Shown: in pieces, positions 7,536 to 17,753 of the stretch
How positions within the stretch are numbered: position 1 is the first letter of the stretch
How the letters are laid out: the number at the start of each line of letters is the position of its first letter
NCBI GenBank assembly: GCA_964434165.1
Contig: CAYSUS010000015.1
Location: forward strand, 1-64,000
Origin: CAYSUS01 sp964434165
GTDB lineage: Bacteria; Planctomycetota; Planctomycetia; Pirellulales; Thermoguttaceae
Direction: 5' to 3'
DNA length: 64,000 bases
The notes under the pieces: generated by a model
Databases searched by the model: none
Seen by the model: only the letters and a program-made list of their open reading frames with translations
What the model was told of the DNA's origin: nothing
Position numbers and translations under genes: made by a program

Positions 7536-8978
7536 ATGCAGACCAGCATAGGACCGACCGCACTGACGCTCCTCGCGCTGGCCGCCCTCGCGGCGGTCCT
7601 GCCCTCGCCCGCGCCGGCCGCGGACAAGCCGAACTTTGTGGTCATCTTCACCGACGACCAGGGCTACGGCGACGTGGGCTGCTTCGGCGCCGAGGGCTTC
7701 AAGACCCCGCACCTGGATCGCATGGCAGCCGAGGGCATGAAATTCACCGACTTCTACGTCAACTGCCCGGTCTGCTCCGGCTCGCGCACGGCCCTCATGA
7801 CCGGATGCCACTATCCGCGCGTGAACATGGGCGCGGTGCTGTTCCCGGCCTCCAAGGTCGCCCTGCACCGCGACGAGATGACCGTCGCCGAGGTGCTCAA
7901 GACGCAGGGCTACGCCACCTGCTGCGTGGGCAAGTGGCACCTGGGCGACACGCCCGAGTACCTGCCCACGAGCCAGGGCTTCGACGAGTACTTCGGCATC
8001 CCCTACTCCAACGACATGTGGATCGCCGGTTGGATGAAGCCGGGCGAGGACTGCAAGCTCCGCGAGGGCGTCACGGCCGCGGACATCGAGAAGATGGAAA
8101 AGCCCCCGCGCAACAAGGTCCCGCTCCTGCGCGGCGAGACGATGATCGAATACCCGGCCGACCAGAGCACGCTGACCAAGCGCTACACCGAGGAAGCGAT
8201 CCGCTTTATGCGCGAGAACAAGGACCGGCCGTTCTTCCTCTACCTGCCGCACACGATGTGCCACGTGCCGCTTGACGCCTCGGAGGAGTTCCGCGGCCGG
8301 ACCGAGCGGGGCCTCTTCGGCGACGTGATCGAGGAGCTCGACTGGTCGGTCGGCGAAGTGCTCGGGGCCATCCAAGACCTGGACCTCGACGAGAAGACCC
8401 TGGTGATCTTCACCACGGACAACGGCGCGGCGGTGGGCTCATCGAAGCCGCTCCGCGCCAAGAAGGGGAGCCTGTACGACGGCGGGATCCGCGTGCCCTG
8501 CATCATGCGCTGGCCGGGGAGGATTCCCGAGGGCAAGACGTGCGGCGAAGTGGCCGCCACGATCGACGTGCTGCCCACGCTGGCCGGGCTGGCCGGGGCC
8601 AAGGTGCCGGCGGATCGCGTGATCGACGGCAAGGACATCCTGCCGCTCATGGAGGGCAGGCCCGGGGCGAAGAGCCCGCACGAGGCCTACTGCGTCCTGC
8701 ACGGGGGCCGCGTGGCCGTGCGGAGCGGCAAGTGGAAGTTCTACGACTGGCCCGAAGGGGCCGACCGCCGTCGCCGCAAAAAGGACAAGCAGGCCAAGCC
8801 GCAGCCGAAGCCCCAGGGCCCGCCCGTGCAGCTCTACGACCTTGCGCAGGACATCGGCGAGACGAAGAACCTGGCCGAGCAGCATCCCGACGTCGTCGCC
8901 CGGCTGGCCGAAGCCGCGCGCAAGCACCGCGAGGACATCAAGAACAACAGCCGGCCGGTGGGAAAGGTGGAGAGGTAG
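7536..8978 (+). CDS. Secreted sulfatase (formylglycine type, S1 family)
   Basis: 480 residues from the ATG at 7536, which opens a signal peptide ending in 'APAAD' near residue 30. The calcium-binding pair is D40-D41 in 'IFTDDQGYGDVG'. The formylglycine motif is C80-SGSR-TALMTG: Cys is present, but the usual Pro of CxPxR is Gly. 'KWHLG', 'FTTDNGA' and 'QLYDLAQDIGETKNL' are further sulfatase landmarks. It should hydrolyse sulfate esters, probably on polysaccharides, in the periplasm after maturation by a formylglycine-generating enzyme not found in this window. A basic insert near residues 410-425 ('DRRRRKKDK') is unusual. It converges with the hydrolase gene. Confidence 0.93.
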   Translation: MQTSIGPTALTLLALAALAAVLPSPAPAADKPNFVVIFTDDQGYGDVGCFGAEGFKTPHLDRMAAEGMKFTDFYVNCPVCSGSRTALMTGCHYPRVNMGAVLFPASKVALHRDEMTVAEVLKTQGYATCCVGKWHLGDTPEYLPTSQGFDEYFGIPYSNDMWIAGWMKPGEDCKLREGVTAADIEKMEKPPRNKVPLLRGETMIEYPADQSTLTKRYTEEAIRFMRENKDRPFFLYLPHTMCHVPLDASEEFRGRTERGLFGDVIEELDWSVGEVLGAIQDLDLDEKTLVIFTTDNGAAVGSSKPLRAKKGSLYDGGIRVPCIMRWPGRIPEGKTCGEVAATIDVLPTLAGLAGAKVPADRVIDGKDILPLMEGRPGAKSPHEAYCVLHGGRVAVRSGKWKFYDWPEGADRRRRKKDKQAKPQPKPQGPPVQLYDLAQDIGETKNLAEQHPDVVARLAEAARKHREDIKNNSRPVGKVER

Positions 8979-9054
8979 AAGGGTCGAGAGAGCGGGCCGC
9001 GCGGCGTCACAGCCGAAGGGCCGGTGCAAGTGCGCCTTGGGGGCTCGCGTTCGG

Positions 9055-10089
9055 TCAGAGCTGTCCCGCAGAAGGGGACAGCCCCGTCTTGGCTCCGCTG
9101 TGCTCCACGAAAACGCGACCGCCCCCGCTCTCGCCGCCCACCCACAACCACCGATCGAACCACCGCACCGCCCGGCCGATGACCTCGCCGCGCGGGTCGG
9201 CCCAGATCACCACGTGCCCGACGCCGGGGATGAGCGCCAGGCGCACGCGGTCGGGTGCGGCGTCGCGCACACGCACGGCATGCCAGCAAGGGACCAACAG
9301 GTCGGTCGTGCCGTGCACGATCAGCACCTGGGCGCGGGTCTGCTGCACGGCCTCGACGGCGCTGGCCAGGTCGGGGTCGAAGCGGGCGATCCGTCCCGCC
9401 TCGTCGATGGCCGCCTCGAAGGTCTTCTCGGGCAGCAGGCAGCCGCCCACGAGCATGATGCGGAGGTAGCGTGGAACTACCTGCCGCATCGTGCTGAACG
9501 GGGCCACCGACACCACGGCCCCCACGCGCGGATCGACCGCCGCCAAATGGATCGCCGCGGTCGCCCCGTAGGACATGCCCAAGACGCCCACCTGGCCCCG
9601 CGCGAGTCCGCGCCGCTCCAGCACGTCGATCACCTGCGAGAGGTCCTGGGCCTCCTGCACGCCGTAGGTGAGCCACCGGCCCGACGATCGCCCGTGCCCC
9701 CGCAGATCGACCAGCACCGCGCGGTAGCCGGCGTCGGCCAGTTGGCGCGCGAAGCCGAGCATCCAGAAACTCCTGGCGTACACGCCATGCGTCACCAGAA
9801 TCGTCCCCTTGACCAGACCGCGGCGGCGCGGCTCGATCACCGAGACCGACAGCCGGGCTTCGGGCGGCCCGACGTCGACCCAGAAGTGATCGTCGATGCC
9901 CGAGAGCGTCTCGATCGGCGGCAAGGGGTTCCGGTCGGCCGGCAGCAGGCAGATCCGGTTCGGCGCGCTGGCAATCAGCGAGGCCAGCGGCGCCACGCAG
10001 CCCGACGTGGCGAGCAGGACCACGGCCCCAGACAAGGCGGAAACCTGCCGCCGCAACTTGCCATGATGAACGCGAAGGATCGGCCGCAT
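9055..10089 (-). CDS. Alpha/beta-hydrolase lipoprotein
   Basis: 344 residues from the ATG at 10089. A long basic leader runs into a hydrophobic segment ending 'LLATSGC' (about residue 31), a lipobox. The hydrolase core shows the oxyanion-side 'VTHGVYARS', strand 'AVLVDLRGHGRS', nucleophile elbow 'GMSYGA', acid 'IVHGTTDLLVP' and histidine 'PGVGHVV'. It resembles serine-peptidase/lipase-like (Hydrolase_4) proteins; an esterase or thioesterase role is possible, substrate unknown. The last ~15 residues ('GAKTGLSPSAGQL') are encoded by a palindrome that looks like read-through into a repeat. Confidence 0.85.
   Translation of the reverse strand: MRPILRVHHGKLRRQVSALSGAVVLLATSGCVAPLASLIASAPNRICLLPADRNPLPPIETLSGIDDHFWVDVGPPEARLSVSVIEPRRRGLVKGTILVTHGVYARSFWMLGFARQLADAGYRAVLVDLRGHGRSSGRWLTYGVQEAQDLSQVIDVLERRGLARGQVGVLGMSYGATAAIHLAAVDPRVGAVVSVAPFSTMRQVVPRYLRIMLVGGCLLPEKTFEAAIDEAGRIARFDPDLASAVEAVQQTRAQVLIVHGTTDLLVPCWHAVRVRDAAPDRVRLALIPGVGHVVIWADPRGEVIGRAVRWFDRWLWVGGESGGGRVFVEHSGAKTGLSPSAGQL
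9060..9082. repeat. Inverted repeat at the end of the hydrolase gene
   Basis: GCTGTCCC (9060-9067) and GGGACAGC (9075-9082) form an 8-bp stem with a 7-base loop covering the last codons of the minus-strand hydrolase gene. A related GGGGCTGTCCC block occurs at about 29310 in non-coding DNA. No T tract follows, so a terminator is not clear. Confidence 0.45.
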
Positions 10090-10169
10090 GGGCAAGGCTC
10101 GATTGCCGGGGAGCCAGCCGCGAGAGAAGGGGCGGAAAGGTATCACGGCTCCCAATCGTCGTCAACGTC

Positions 10170-10290
10170 GAAGAAGAGGAGACAGGAGGCAGGAGGCAGG
10201 GGAGAGGAGGCAGGGGGCGCAGTTCAGGGCGAAGCCAATCCGTCTTCTTTCGCTTCCCCCTTTCCCCTCTCTCCTTTCCCCCTCCCCTCC
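10170..10290. repeat. Polypurine tract followed by polypyrimidine tract
   Basis: 10170-10222 is almost pure A/G with repeated AGGAGGC/CAGGAGG units, and 10243-10290 is almost pure C/T. They lie between the divergent hydrolase and HEAT-repeat genes. Strand asymmetry of this type can form hairpins or triplexes, but no exact inverted repeat was found. Confidence 0.4.
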
Positions 10291-10335
10291 AACGCTCCCT
10301 CCTGCTAGACTCCGGGTCACGGGAGGAATCGTCTC

Positions 10336-10899
10336 GTGCGCGGATTGCTTCTCTTTCTGTCTGCCGGGTTGGGAGGGATCGCCGTGGAGAGCGACCTTTC
10401 GCAGGGGATGGCCGCGCTGGGCTCGCCCGACGTCGAGGTCCGTCGCGAGGCCGCGGAGCGCTTGGCGCGTCTCGGCCCGGAAGCGCGGCCCGCGGCCGTG
10501 CCCCTGGTGCGTGCCTGCGGCGACGAGTCGGAGGAGGTCGCCCAATGGGCCGCCGCGGCGCTGGAGGAGCTGGGCCCGCCGGATGCGAAGGATCTCGAGG
10601 CCCTGGCCGGTCTGCTGCGGGATGCGAAGGCCGACACCGGCTACTGGGCTGCCACGCTCTTGGGGCGCCTGGGCGAGGAAGCCGGTCGGGCTGTTGCGCA
10701 CCTGGCGGCCGCCCTGGACGGCGGGCCGGAGCTGTCGGTCCGTCAGCGCGCGGCGTGGGCCCTGGGCAGGATCGGCCCGGCCGCGCGCGGCGCGGTCGAG
10801 GCCCTCCGCCGCGCCGAGGCGTCGGAAGACCCTCGCTTGGCGCGGCTTGCGGCCCAGGCCCTGAAGAAGATCGCCCCGCCGCCGTCGGGGTCGCCGTAG
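10336..10899 (+). CDS. HEAT-repeat protein
   Basis: 187 residues starting at a GTG ten bases after GGGAGG. A short hydrophobic leader (about residues 2-16) may be a signal peptide or membrane anchor. The rest is four to five bi-helical HEAT/PBS-lyase-like repeats with the pattern 'VRREAAERLARLGPEARPAV', 'VAQWAAAALEELGP', 'RQRAAWALGRIGPAA', 'LARLAAQALKKIAP'. Such solenoids bind proteins; nothing indicates a partner. It is a stand-alone gene between two lipoprotein genes. Confidence 0.8.
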   Translation: MRGLLLFLSAGLGGIAVESDLSQGMAALGSPDVEVRREAAERLARLGPEARPAAVPLVRACGDESEEVAQWAAAALEELGPPDAKDLEALAGLLRDAKADTGYWAATLLGRLGEEAGRAVAHLAAALDGGPELSVRQRAAWALGRIGPAARGAVEALRRAEASEDPRLARLAAQALKKIAPPPSGSP

Positions 10900-11120
10900 T
10901 GCCCGTCCAGCCGTGATCGGTGCTTGTGCCGGCTTCCCCGCCTTGTTCGCCTGCCGGACGAGCCGGCAGGGGTCTGCCTGAGGCACCCATCCGCGAACAA
11001 GCCCCCAACTGCTCTTCGGCCGGGGCCGGGCATCTGGTATCCTCCCCGCCCCCGACACGGAACCGTCCTTTGCGCGCATGAGGCGCGCCACCTTTCCGCC
11101 TGCGCACACGGAGGTTCGCG

Positions 11121-12116
11121 ATGCGGAATACCCTTTCTTGGCCGCTGCTCGTGGCCGCCGCCGTCCTCTTCTCGGGATGCGACGCCGAGGCGCTGCTCAA
11201 GGAAGCGGCCGAGGCGCAGAAACAGGCCTCGGCCTCCCGCGACGCGGCACCGCGGCCGGAGGCACCCGCCGGCCGGCCGACCGACCGCAACCCGGCCCCG
11301 AACGCCCCGATCCGCATCGGCTCGTTCAACATCCAGGTGTTCGGCACCTCGAAGATGGGCAAGCCCGAGGTGATGGGCGTGCTGGCGCAGGTCGCGCGCC
11401 AGTTCGACGTGCTGGCCATCCAGGAGATCCGCTCGAAGGACGACACGATCATTCCCCGGTTCACGGACATGATCAACGCCGAGGGGGCGTGCTACGACTA
11501 CGTGGTCGGCCAGCGCCTGGGCCGCACCGTGAGCAAGGAGCAGTACGCGTACGTGTTCGACACCGGGCGCGTGGAGCTGGACCGCCGCTCGGTGTTCACC
11601 ATGCCCGACCCCGAGGACCTCCTGCACCGGGAGCCGCTGGTGGCCCGGTTCCGCGCGCGGGGGCCGCCGCGCGAGAAGGCGTTCTCCTTCAGGCTGATCA
11701 ACGTCCACACCGATCCCGACGAGACCGACACGGAGATCGACGCTTTGGCCGACGTGTTCCGGAAGGTGCAGACCGCGGCCGACGGCGAGGACGACGTGAT
11801 CCTGCTGGGCGACCTCAACGTGGACGAGAACGACCTGGGCCGCCTGGGGCGCCTGCCGGGCATGGCCTGGGCGATCTCCGGCAAGACGACCAACACGCGG
11901 GGGACCAGGGCCTACGACAACCTGCTCTTCGACCGCCGCTTCACCACGGAGTTCACGGGCTATTCCGGCGTGCTGGACCTGATGGCCCAGTTCGACCTGA
12001 GCCTGGACCAGGCGCTGGCCGTTTCCGACCATCTGCCCGTCTGGGCCGAGTTCAGCCCCTTCGAGGGCGGGCGCACGCCCGAGGTCGCTTCGCGGCCGGG
12101 GGAGCGGGCGCGGTAG
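11121..12116 (+). CDS. Lipoprotein of the endonuclease/exonuclease/phosphatase (DNase I) fold
   Basis: 331 residues. The leader 'MRNTLSWPLLVAAAVLFSGC' has a lipobox at C20, followed by an Ala-rich linker to about residue 60. The EEP fold is clear: 'IGSFNIQVFG' , metal-binding E in 'LAIQEIRS', 'LINVHTDPDETDTEI', 'ILLGDLNVDEND', and C-terminal 'SDHLPVWAEF'. The catalytic Asn/Asp and Asp-His pairs are present, so Mg-dependent phosphodiesterase activity (extracellular nuclease, or a phospholipase-like role) is plausible. 'TRAYDNLLFD' matches the DNase I-like loop. The protein is probably anchored outside the cytoplasm. Confidence 0.88.
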   Translation: MRNTLSWPLLVAAAVLFSGCDAEALLKEAAEAQKQASASRDAAPRPEAPAGRPTDRNPAPNAPIRIGSFNIQVFGTSKMGKPEVMGVLAQVARQFDVLAIQEIRSKDDTIIPRFTDMINAEGACYDYVVGQRLGRTVSKEQYAYVFDTGRVELDRRSVFTMPDPEDLLHREPLVARFRARGPPREKAFSFRLINVHTDPDETDTEIDALADVFRKVQTAADGEDDVILLGDLNVDENDLGRLGRLPGMAWAISGKTTNTRGTRAYDNLLFDRRFTTEFTGYSGVLDLMAQFDLSLDQALAVSDHLPVWAEFSPFEGGRTPEVASRPGERAR

Positions 12117-12157
12117 GAGCGAGGTCGTCTCTCTCTTCTCCCGGCCCTCCGCACCGC

Positions 12158-14128
12158 TCACCGCGACCGCGGCTTCGGCGGCAGCGGGCCGGTGCGGAAG
12201 GGGTCGTAGACCAGGCGGATGCCGCAAAGCGCTAGTGCCTCATCGGGGCTGTCTTCGGCCCTCCATGCAGCGCGAGTCTGGAGAGGAAACATGAAGTACC
12301 CATCCCCGCGTTTCGCGCGCGCGGTGCCCTGGGGTGGGCCGCGCGGATCGACCTCTGGAGAGACCCGGTAGAAGTGGTCGTTGGTCCAGTCGAGGCACCA
12401 CGTTTGCGGCATGCCGACCAGGCCGTAGATGCCCCAAGGATTCGGCTTCTTCTGGTCCACGGCCGCCGGGACGTTCCTGCAGAAACCGCCGAGCTCGGAG
12501 CTGTCATCGCCGAAGTGGTATCGGGTCGTTGTGCCTGCCCGGCAGGTATATTCCCACTCGGCCTCGGTGGGGAGTCGATACGCGGCCCGAGTCTCTTCCG
12601 AGAGCCATTTGCAGAACGCGGCTGAATCCAGCCAGGACAGACAATTAGCCGGCGCCATCGGTACGTCGGCGTTGTCGCGCCAGTTGAGCGCCGGGTCGTA
12701 CTGGTACCGCCCATCGCGCCATATGCGAGTGCCCTTGCCGTTGGTCTCGGCCGTGGTCTTGTATCCGGTCGCTTCCACGAACTTCCCGAATTGCGCGGCC
12801 GTGACGTGGTACTTCCCGAAGTAGAACGGCCGGGAGATGCGTACCCGGTGCTGGGGCATCTCCCGGGCCAGGGATTTGAAGATGTAGTCCGGCTGGTTGT
12901 CCTTTTTCGCTTCCTGGACGAGCTTGGCCATCTCCTCTTCCGACGTCCCCATCAAGAACGCCCCCGGCGGAATGAGTATGAACTTGATGCCCAGCTCGTT
13001 GGTGTATTCCACCGGCGTTCCCAGGTACTCCGCCCACAGCCTCTGCAGCTCCACCGCCTTCTCGGCGTCGAAGGGGGCAATCGCTTCCGGCGGACGCTTG
13101 GTCCGACCGGCTGGCGAGGTGCTCGCCACGGCCTCGGGCACGGGCCGGCCGATCTTCTCGACCAGCCGGAGCCGCTCCTGGAGCTTCACCCGCAACAGCG
13201 CGGCCTCCACATTGGGCTCGGCCTTGCGATACCAGGCTCCTGCCCGCAGCATGGCCGAGTCCTTGTCCCGACCCTGTTGGCGCTGTGCCCACTCCCACCA
13301 TCCGTCGCCCATCCCGGCTTGGGCCTCGGCCGTGTCCGGTCCTTCCAGCTCGCGCGCGGCCAGGGCCTTGAGATCCGCGTCCGAGGAGAGCGCGAGCATG
13401 GCGACGCCCCGGGCCCAGTCGCCCTGGATCAGGCACAGGTAGCGCCCGGCCGCCAGATTCGCCTCCGCGTCGATCGGGTCCTTCGCCAACTTCTCCAGCG
13501 CTTCTCGATACGCGGTCCAGTGCTTCTCGTGCTCCTTGAGATGGTCCGTGGCCGCCACGATCTTCTTGATGAACGGCGTGGTGCGTGTGCGCCGCGCCAC
13601 GGAGATCGCCACCTCGCGGAAGCGCACGGCGGGCTCGATCGCCCCTTGCTCCAGGGCCGCGTCCATCAACTCCACGGCCTTCTCGGCCAGCGCGATCCGG
13701 GCCGCATCGCCCAGCGCAGCTTCAGCGGTCTTCTCCAGGGCCTCGGCCTGGCGGTCCATCGCATCGACCTCGAAGGCCTCGCCAATCCGGCCGGCGGCCT
13801 CCAGCGCGGTCTCCACGTCGCCCGCCTGCTGGGCGATCTGCTGGGCGATGTCCAGAAGCGCGAACCGCGTCGCCGGCTCCTCCTTCGACTCCGCAGCCTG
13901 GTCGAGAATCCGCCGGGCCAGCGCCGTCTTGGCCTCGGCCGTCCTGGCGTCCTGGTACGCCTGACCGTAAACCTGCTGGAGCAGCTTCTTGGCCTCCTTC
14001 AGCGTCTCCGCGTCGGGCACGGGATGCCGAGCGGGAGACTCCTCGGCCAGCAGCGGGCCGGTCGCCTGAAGGAGCGAAGAAGTGAGCAGCGATACGACCA
14101 GAAGACGGGAGGCCAAGACGAAACGCAT
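12158..14128 (-). CDS. SUMF1-domain protein without formylglycine-enzyme cysteines
   Basis: 656 residues from the ATG at 14128 (GAGGAA six bases upstream), with a signal peptide to about residue 29. Residues 35-345 are helical, TPR-like ('ALEKTAEAALGDAARIALAEKAVELMDAALEQG'). Residues 374-650 are a SUMF1/FGE-sulfatase domain: 'YTNELGIKFILIPPGAFLMGTS', 'PQHRVRISRPFYFGKYHVTAAQF', 'YRLPTEAEWEYTCRAGT', 'VGMPQTWCLDW'. The usual 'RGGSW' is 'RGDGY' and the paired active-site cysteines after it are absent, so it should not mature sulfatases; it more likely belongs to the large non-enzymatic or modified SUMF1 group frequent in planctomycetes. Confidence 0.87.
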   Translation of the reverse strand: MRFVLASRLLVVSLLTSSLLQATGPLLAEESPARHPVPDAETLKEAKKLLQQVYGQAYQDARTAEAKTALARRILDQAAESKEEPATRFALLDIAQQIAQQAGDVETALEAAGRIGEAFEVDAMDRQAEALEKTAEAALGDAARIALAEKAVELMDAALEQGAIEPAVRFREVAISVARRTRTTPFIKKIVAATDHLKEHEKHWTAYREALEKLAKDPIDAEANLAAGRYLCLIQGDWARGVAMLALSSDADLKALAARELEGPDTAEAQAGMGDGWWEWAQRQQGRDKDSAMLRAGAWYRKAEPNVEAALLRVKLQERLRLVEKIGRPVPEAVASTSPAGRTKRPPEAIAPFDAEKAVELQRLWAEYLGTPVEYTNELGIKFILIPPGAFLMGTSEEEMAKLVQEAKKDNQPDYIFKSLAREMPQHRVRISRPFYFGKYHVTAAQFGKFVEATGYKTTAETNGKGTRIWRDGRYQYDPALNWRDNADVPMAPANCLSWLDSAAFCKWLSEETRAAYRLPTEAEWEYTCRAGTTTRYHFGDDSSELGGFCRNVPAAVDQKKPNPWGIYGLVGMPQTWCLDWTNDHFYRVSPEVDPRGPPQGTARAKRGDGYFMFPLQTRAAWRAEDSPDEALALCGIRLVYDPFRTGPLPPKPRSR

Positions 14129-14490
14129 CGTTCGTTCCTCGCGGCAAGACGGTTGCATGGTCGTCGAACAACAAGTCGAGGCAGTGCAAAGCACGCCGCC
14201 GAAAGCTCCGAAACTAACCACCTTCGGGCTGCATGGCAACCTCCGCTAACGGTACGGTCACAATCGGGCTCGATGGCTCCCGGTGCGGCCCAGGTTTAGA
14301 ATGGGCGTTTTGCGCCGCCTTTGCGGGTTGCGGCGGGTGGACCTTCCGCTCGGCAGGGCCCCTGGCAGGCACGCGATCGCGTCCGGCGGCCTGGGACAGC
14401 TCCCGCCCGCGGCACGGAACTCCTTGCCCGATGGTGACTTGCGCCCTAGGTTCCAGATAGGATCGATCCTCGCTCCCGCGCCGAAGCCCC
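14129..14490. other. Intergenic region, no gene
   Basis: 362 bases between the divergent SUMF1 protein and ABC exporter genes. A TAGAAT hexamer at about 14296 could be a -10 box, but no matching -35 box was found at the right distance. No repeat or RNA seen. Confidence 0.45.
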
Positions 14491-15248
<758 letters not shown>

Positions 15249-15252
<4 letters not shown>

Positions 15253-17627
15253 GCGTCCTGGACACCAAGCTGCGGCGTGAGCTCGGCTCGTCGCGGGGGA
15301 TGCTCCTGGCGATCGTGGGCATCGTGGCCGTGGGCGTGATGTGCTTTGTCGCCCTGGGTACGGCCTACCGGAACCTCAACGAGGCCAAGCGGCGCTACTA
15401 CCGGCAGTGCCGGATGGCCGACTTCTGGATCGAGCTGAAGAAGGCCCCGCTGGCCGAGCTGGACGCGGTGCGCCACATCGCCGGGGTGGCCGAGATCCGG
15501 CCGCGGATCCAGTTCTTCGCCACGGTCGATGCGGCCGACTCCGAGCGGCCGCTGAACGCCCTGGTCCTTGCGCTCCCCGAGCGCCGCGAGGCGGTGCTTT
15601 GCGACGTGGTGCTCAAGCAGGGCGGCTACTTCAGCGACCGCCGCGAGAACGAGGTAATCGTCAACGAGAAGTTCGCCGCGGCGCACGACCTCCACCCGGG
15701 CGACTGGATCCGGCTCGTGCTCAACAACCGGCGGCAGGAGCTGTTCATCGTGGGCACGGCGATCTCCTCGGAGTTCGTCTATCCGCTGGCGCCCGGGGCG
15801 ATCATGCCCGACCCGGAGCACTTCGGCATCTTCTACATCAAGAACCGCTATGCCGAGGACGTTTTCGACTTCGACGGGGCGGCGAACCAGGTGCTGGGGC
15901 GGCTCTCGCCCGGCGCCCGCGACCGCCACGAGGAGGTGCTCCGCCGCGCGGAGAGCCTCCTGGAGCCGTACGGGGTGTTCGCCACCACGCCGCTGGAGGA
16001 CCAGGCGTCGAACAAGTTTCTCTCGCAGGAGATCCAGGGCTTGCGGAGCTTCGGCTACTTCCTGCCCACCATCTTCCTGGCCGTGGCGGCCCTGGTGCTC
16101 AACGTGCTCTTGAGCCGGCTGGCCGAGCAGCAGCGCACCGTGATCGGCACGCTCAAGGCCCTGGGGTATTCCGACCGGCAGATCTTCGCGCACTTCCTCA
16201 AGTTCGGGCTTGCCGTGGCCCTGGCGGGCGGCGCGGTCGGATGCCTGTTCGGTTGGGGGCTGGCCCAACTGATGACGCGGGAATACCGCAACATCTTCGA
16301 GTTCCCGGAGCTGCACAACTACTTCTACGCGGACCTGGCCCTGTGGGGCCTCTCGATCGGCGCCGGCTGCGCGGTCGTGGGGAGCCTGCGCGGCGCGCGT
16401 GCCGCTTTGAAGCTCGAGCCGGCCCAGGCCATGCGCCCCAAGCCGCCGCGCCAGGGCGGGGCGATCCTGCTGGAGCGCATCACCTGGCTGTGGAGCCGGC
16501 TCAGCTCCGGCTGGCGCATGGTGCTGCGCAGCGTGGTGCGCAGCCGCGTGCGCACCGCGGCCGGCGTCTTCGCCGCAGCCATGGGCGCCAGCGTGCTGGT
16601 GAGCGGATTCATGATGGCCCAGGCCACCTACTACCTGATCGACTTCCAGTTCAAGTGGATCGCCCGAAGCGACCTCGACCTTTCGTTCAAGGACGCCCGC
16701 GGCGAGGAGGCCCTGCTCGAGGCCTCGCGCCTGCCGGGCGTCGATCGCGCCGAGCCGCTGTTCAGCGTGGCCTGCACGTTCGTCAACGGCCCGTTCCGCT
16801 ACAAGGGCGGCATCACCGGGCTGGCCCGCGGGGCCACGCTCACGGTGCCCCGCGACCGCCGCGCCCGGCCCATCCGCATCCCCGCCCACGGCCTGGCCAT
16901 GAGCAGCAAGCTGGCCGAGATGCTGCGCCTGGAGCGGGGCGACACGGTACGCATCGAGCCCACCCAGGGATTGCGCGAGCCGCACGAGGTGCCCGTCGTG
17001 GAGATCGCCGACAGCTACCTCGGCACGGCCGTTTACGCCGACATCGATTACCTCAGCCGTCTGATGGACGAGGCGGAGGCGGTCACCGGCGTACAGCTCG
17101 CCGTGGATCGCGACCCCCGACACGAGGCGGCCCTCTACCGGCGGCTCAAGGAGCTGCCGGCCCTGCAGGCGGTCAGCTCGCGCAACGACATGGTCGAGAG
17201 CCTCGAGGAGACCGTGCTCAGCGCGATGTGGGTGTTCATCGGCATGCTCGTGCTGTTCGCCGGCATCGTGTTCTTTGGGAGCATTCTCAACGCCTCGCTG
17301 GTGAGCCTGGCCGAGCGCCAGCGCGAAGTGGCCACGCTCCGCGTGCTGGGCTACGGGCCGTGGCAGATCGGCACGCTCCTGCTGCGCGAGAGCATGATCG
17401 TCTCGCTCATCGGCGCGGTGCTGGGCATGCCCCTTGGGTACTTCCTCACCGTGCTCGCCGCCTGGTCTTACGAATCGGAGTTGTTCCGCTTCCCCGTGGT
17501 CTCCTCGGCCGGCACGTACCTCTGGACGGTCGTCCTGGCCGTGCTGTTCACGTTGGGCGCGCACCTGTTCGTGCAGCGGGCGATCCATCGCATGGACTGG
17601 CTCGAGGCGCTGAAGGCGAAGGAGTGA
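15249..17627 (+). CDS. FtsX-like ABC exporter permease with two FtsX domains
   Basis: 792 residues from a GTG that overlaps the ATPase stop by four bases. Membrane segments: one near residues 17-38, a triplet at about 272-400 ('FLPTIFLAVAALVLNVLLSRLAEQ', 'FLKFGLAVALAGGAVGCLFGWGLA', a third near 360), one at about 435-460, and a C-terminal triplet at about 660-780. Each triplet is an FtsX domain, separated by large extracytoplasmic parts. This duplicated layout (about 800 residues) is that of DevC/YbhR-like or lipoprotein-release-type permeases. Between 'QRTVIGTLKALGY' and 'QREVATLRVLGYGP' the coupling helices recur. Works with the flanking ATPase and adaptor. Confidence 0.92.
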
Positions 17628-17753
17628 GTGGAACGAAGAATGGCGAATGATGAATGACGATTGACGAGAGGATCGCACCTTCCAGTCACCCACCCACTCA
17701 CTCAGTTACTGACCACTCACCACTCGCCCCTGACCACTAGCCACCAGGCCGCC

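Noticed and set aside
8834..11476. 880-codon minus-strand open frame
   Set aside because: It spans several genes in different frames and has low-complexity composition.
12158..14128. Formylglycine-generating enzyme for the sulfatases
   Set aside because: The SUMF1 fold is there, but the RGGSW and active-site cysteine pair are missing.
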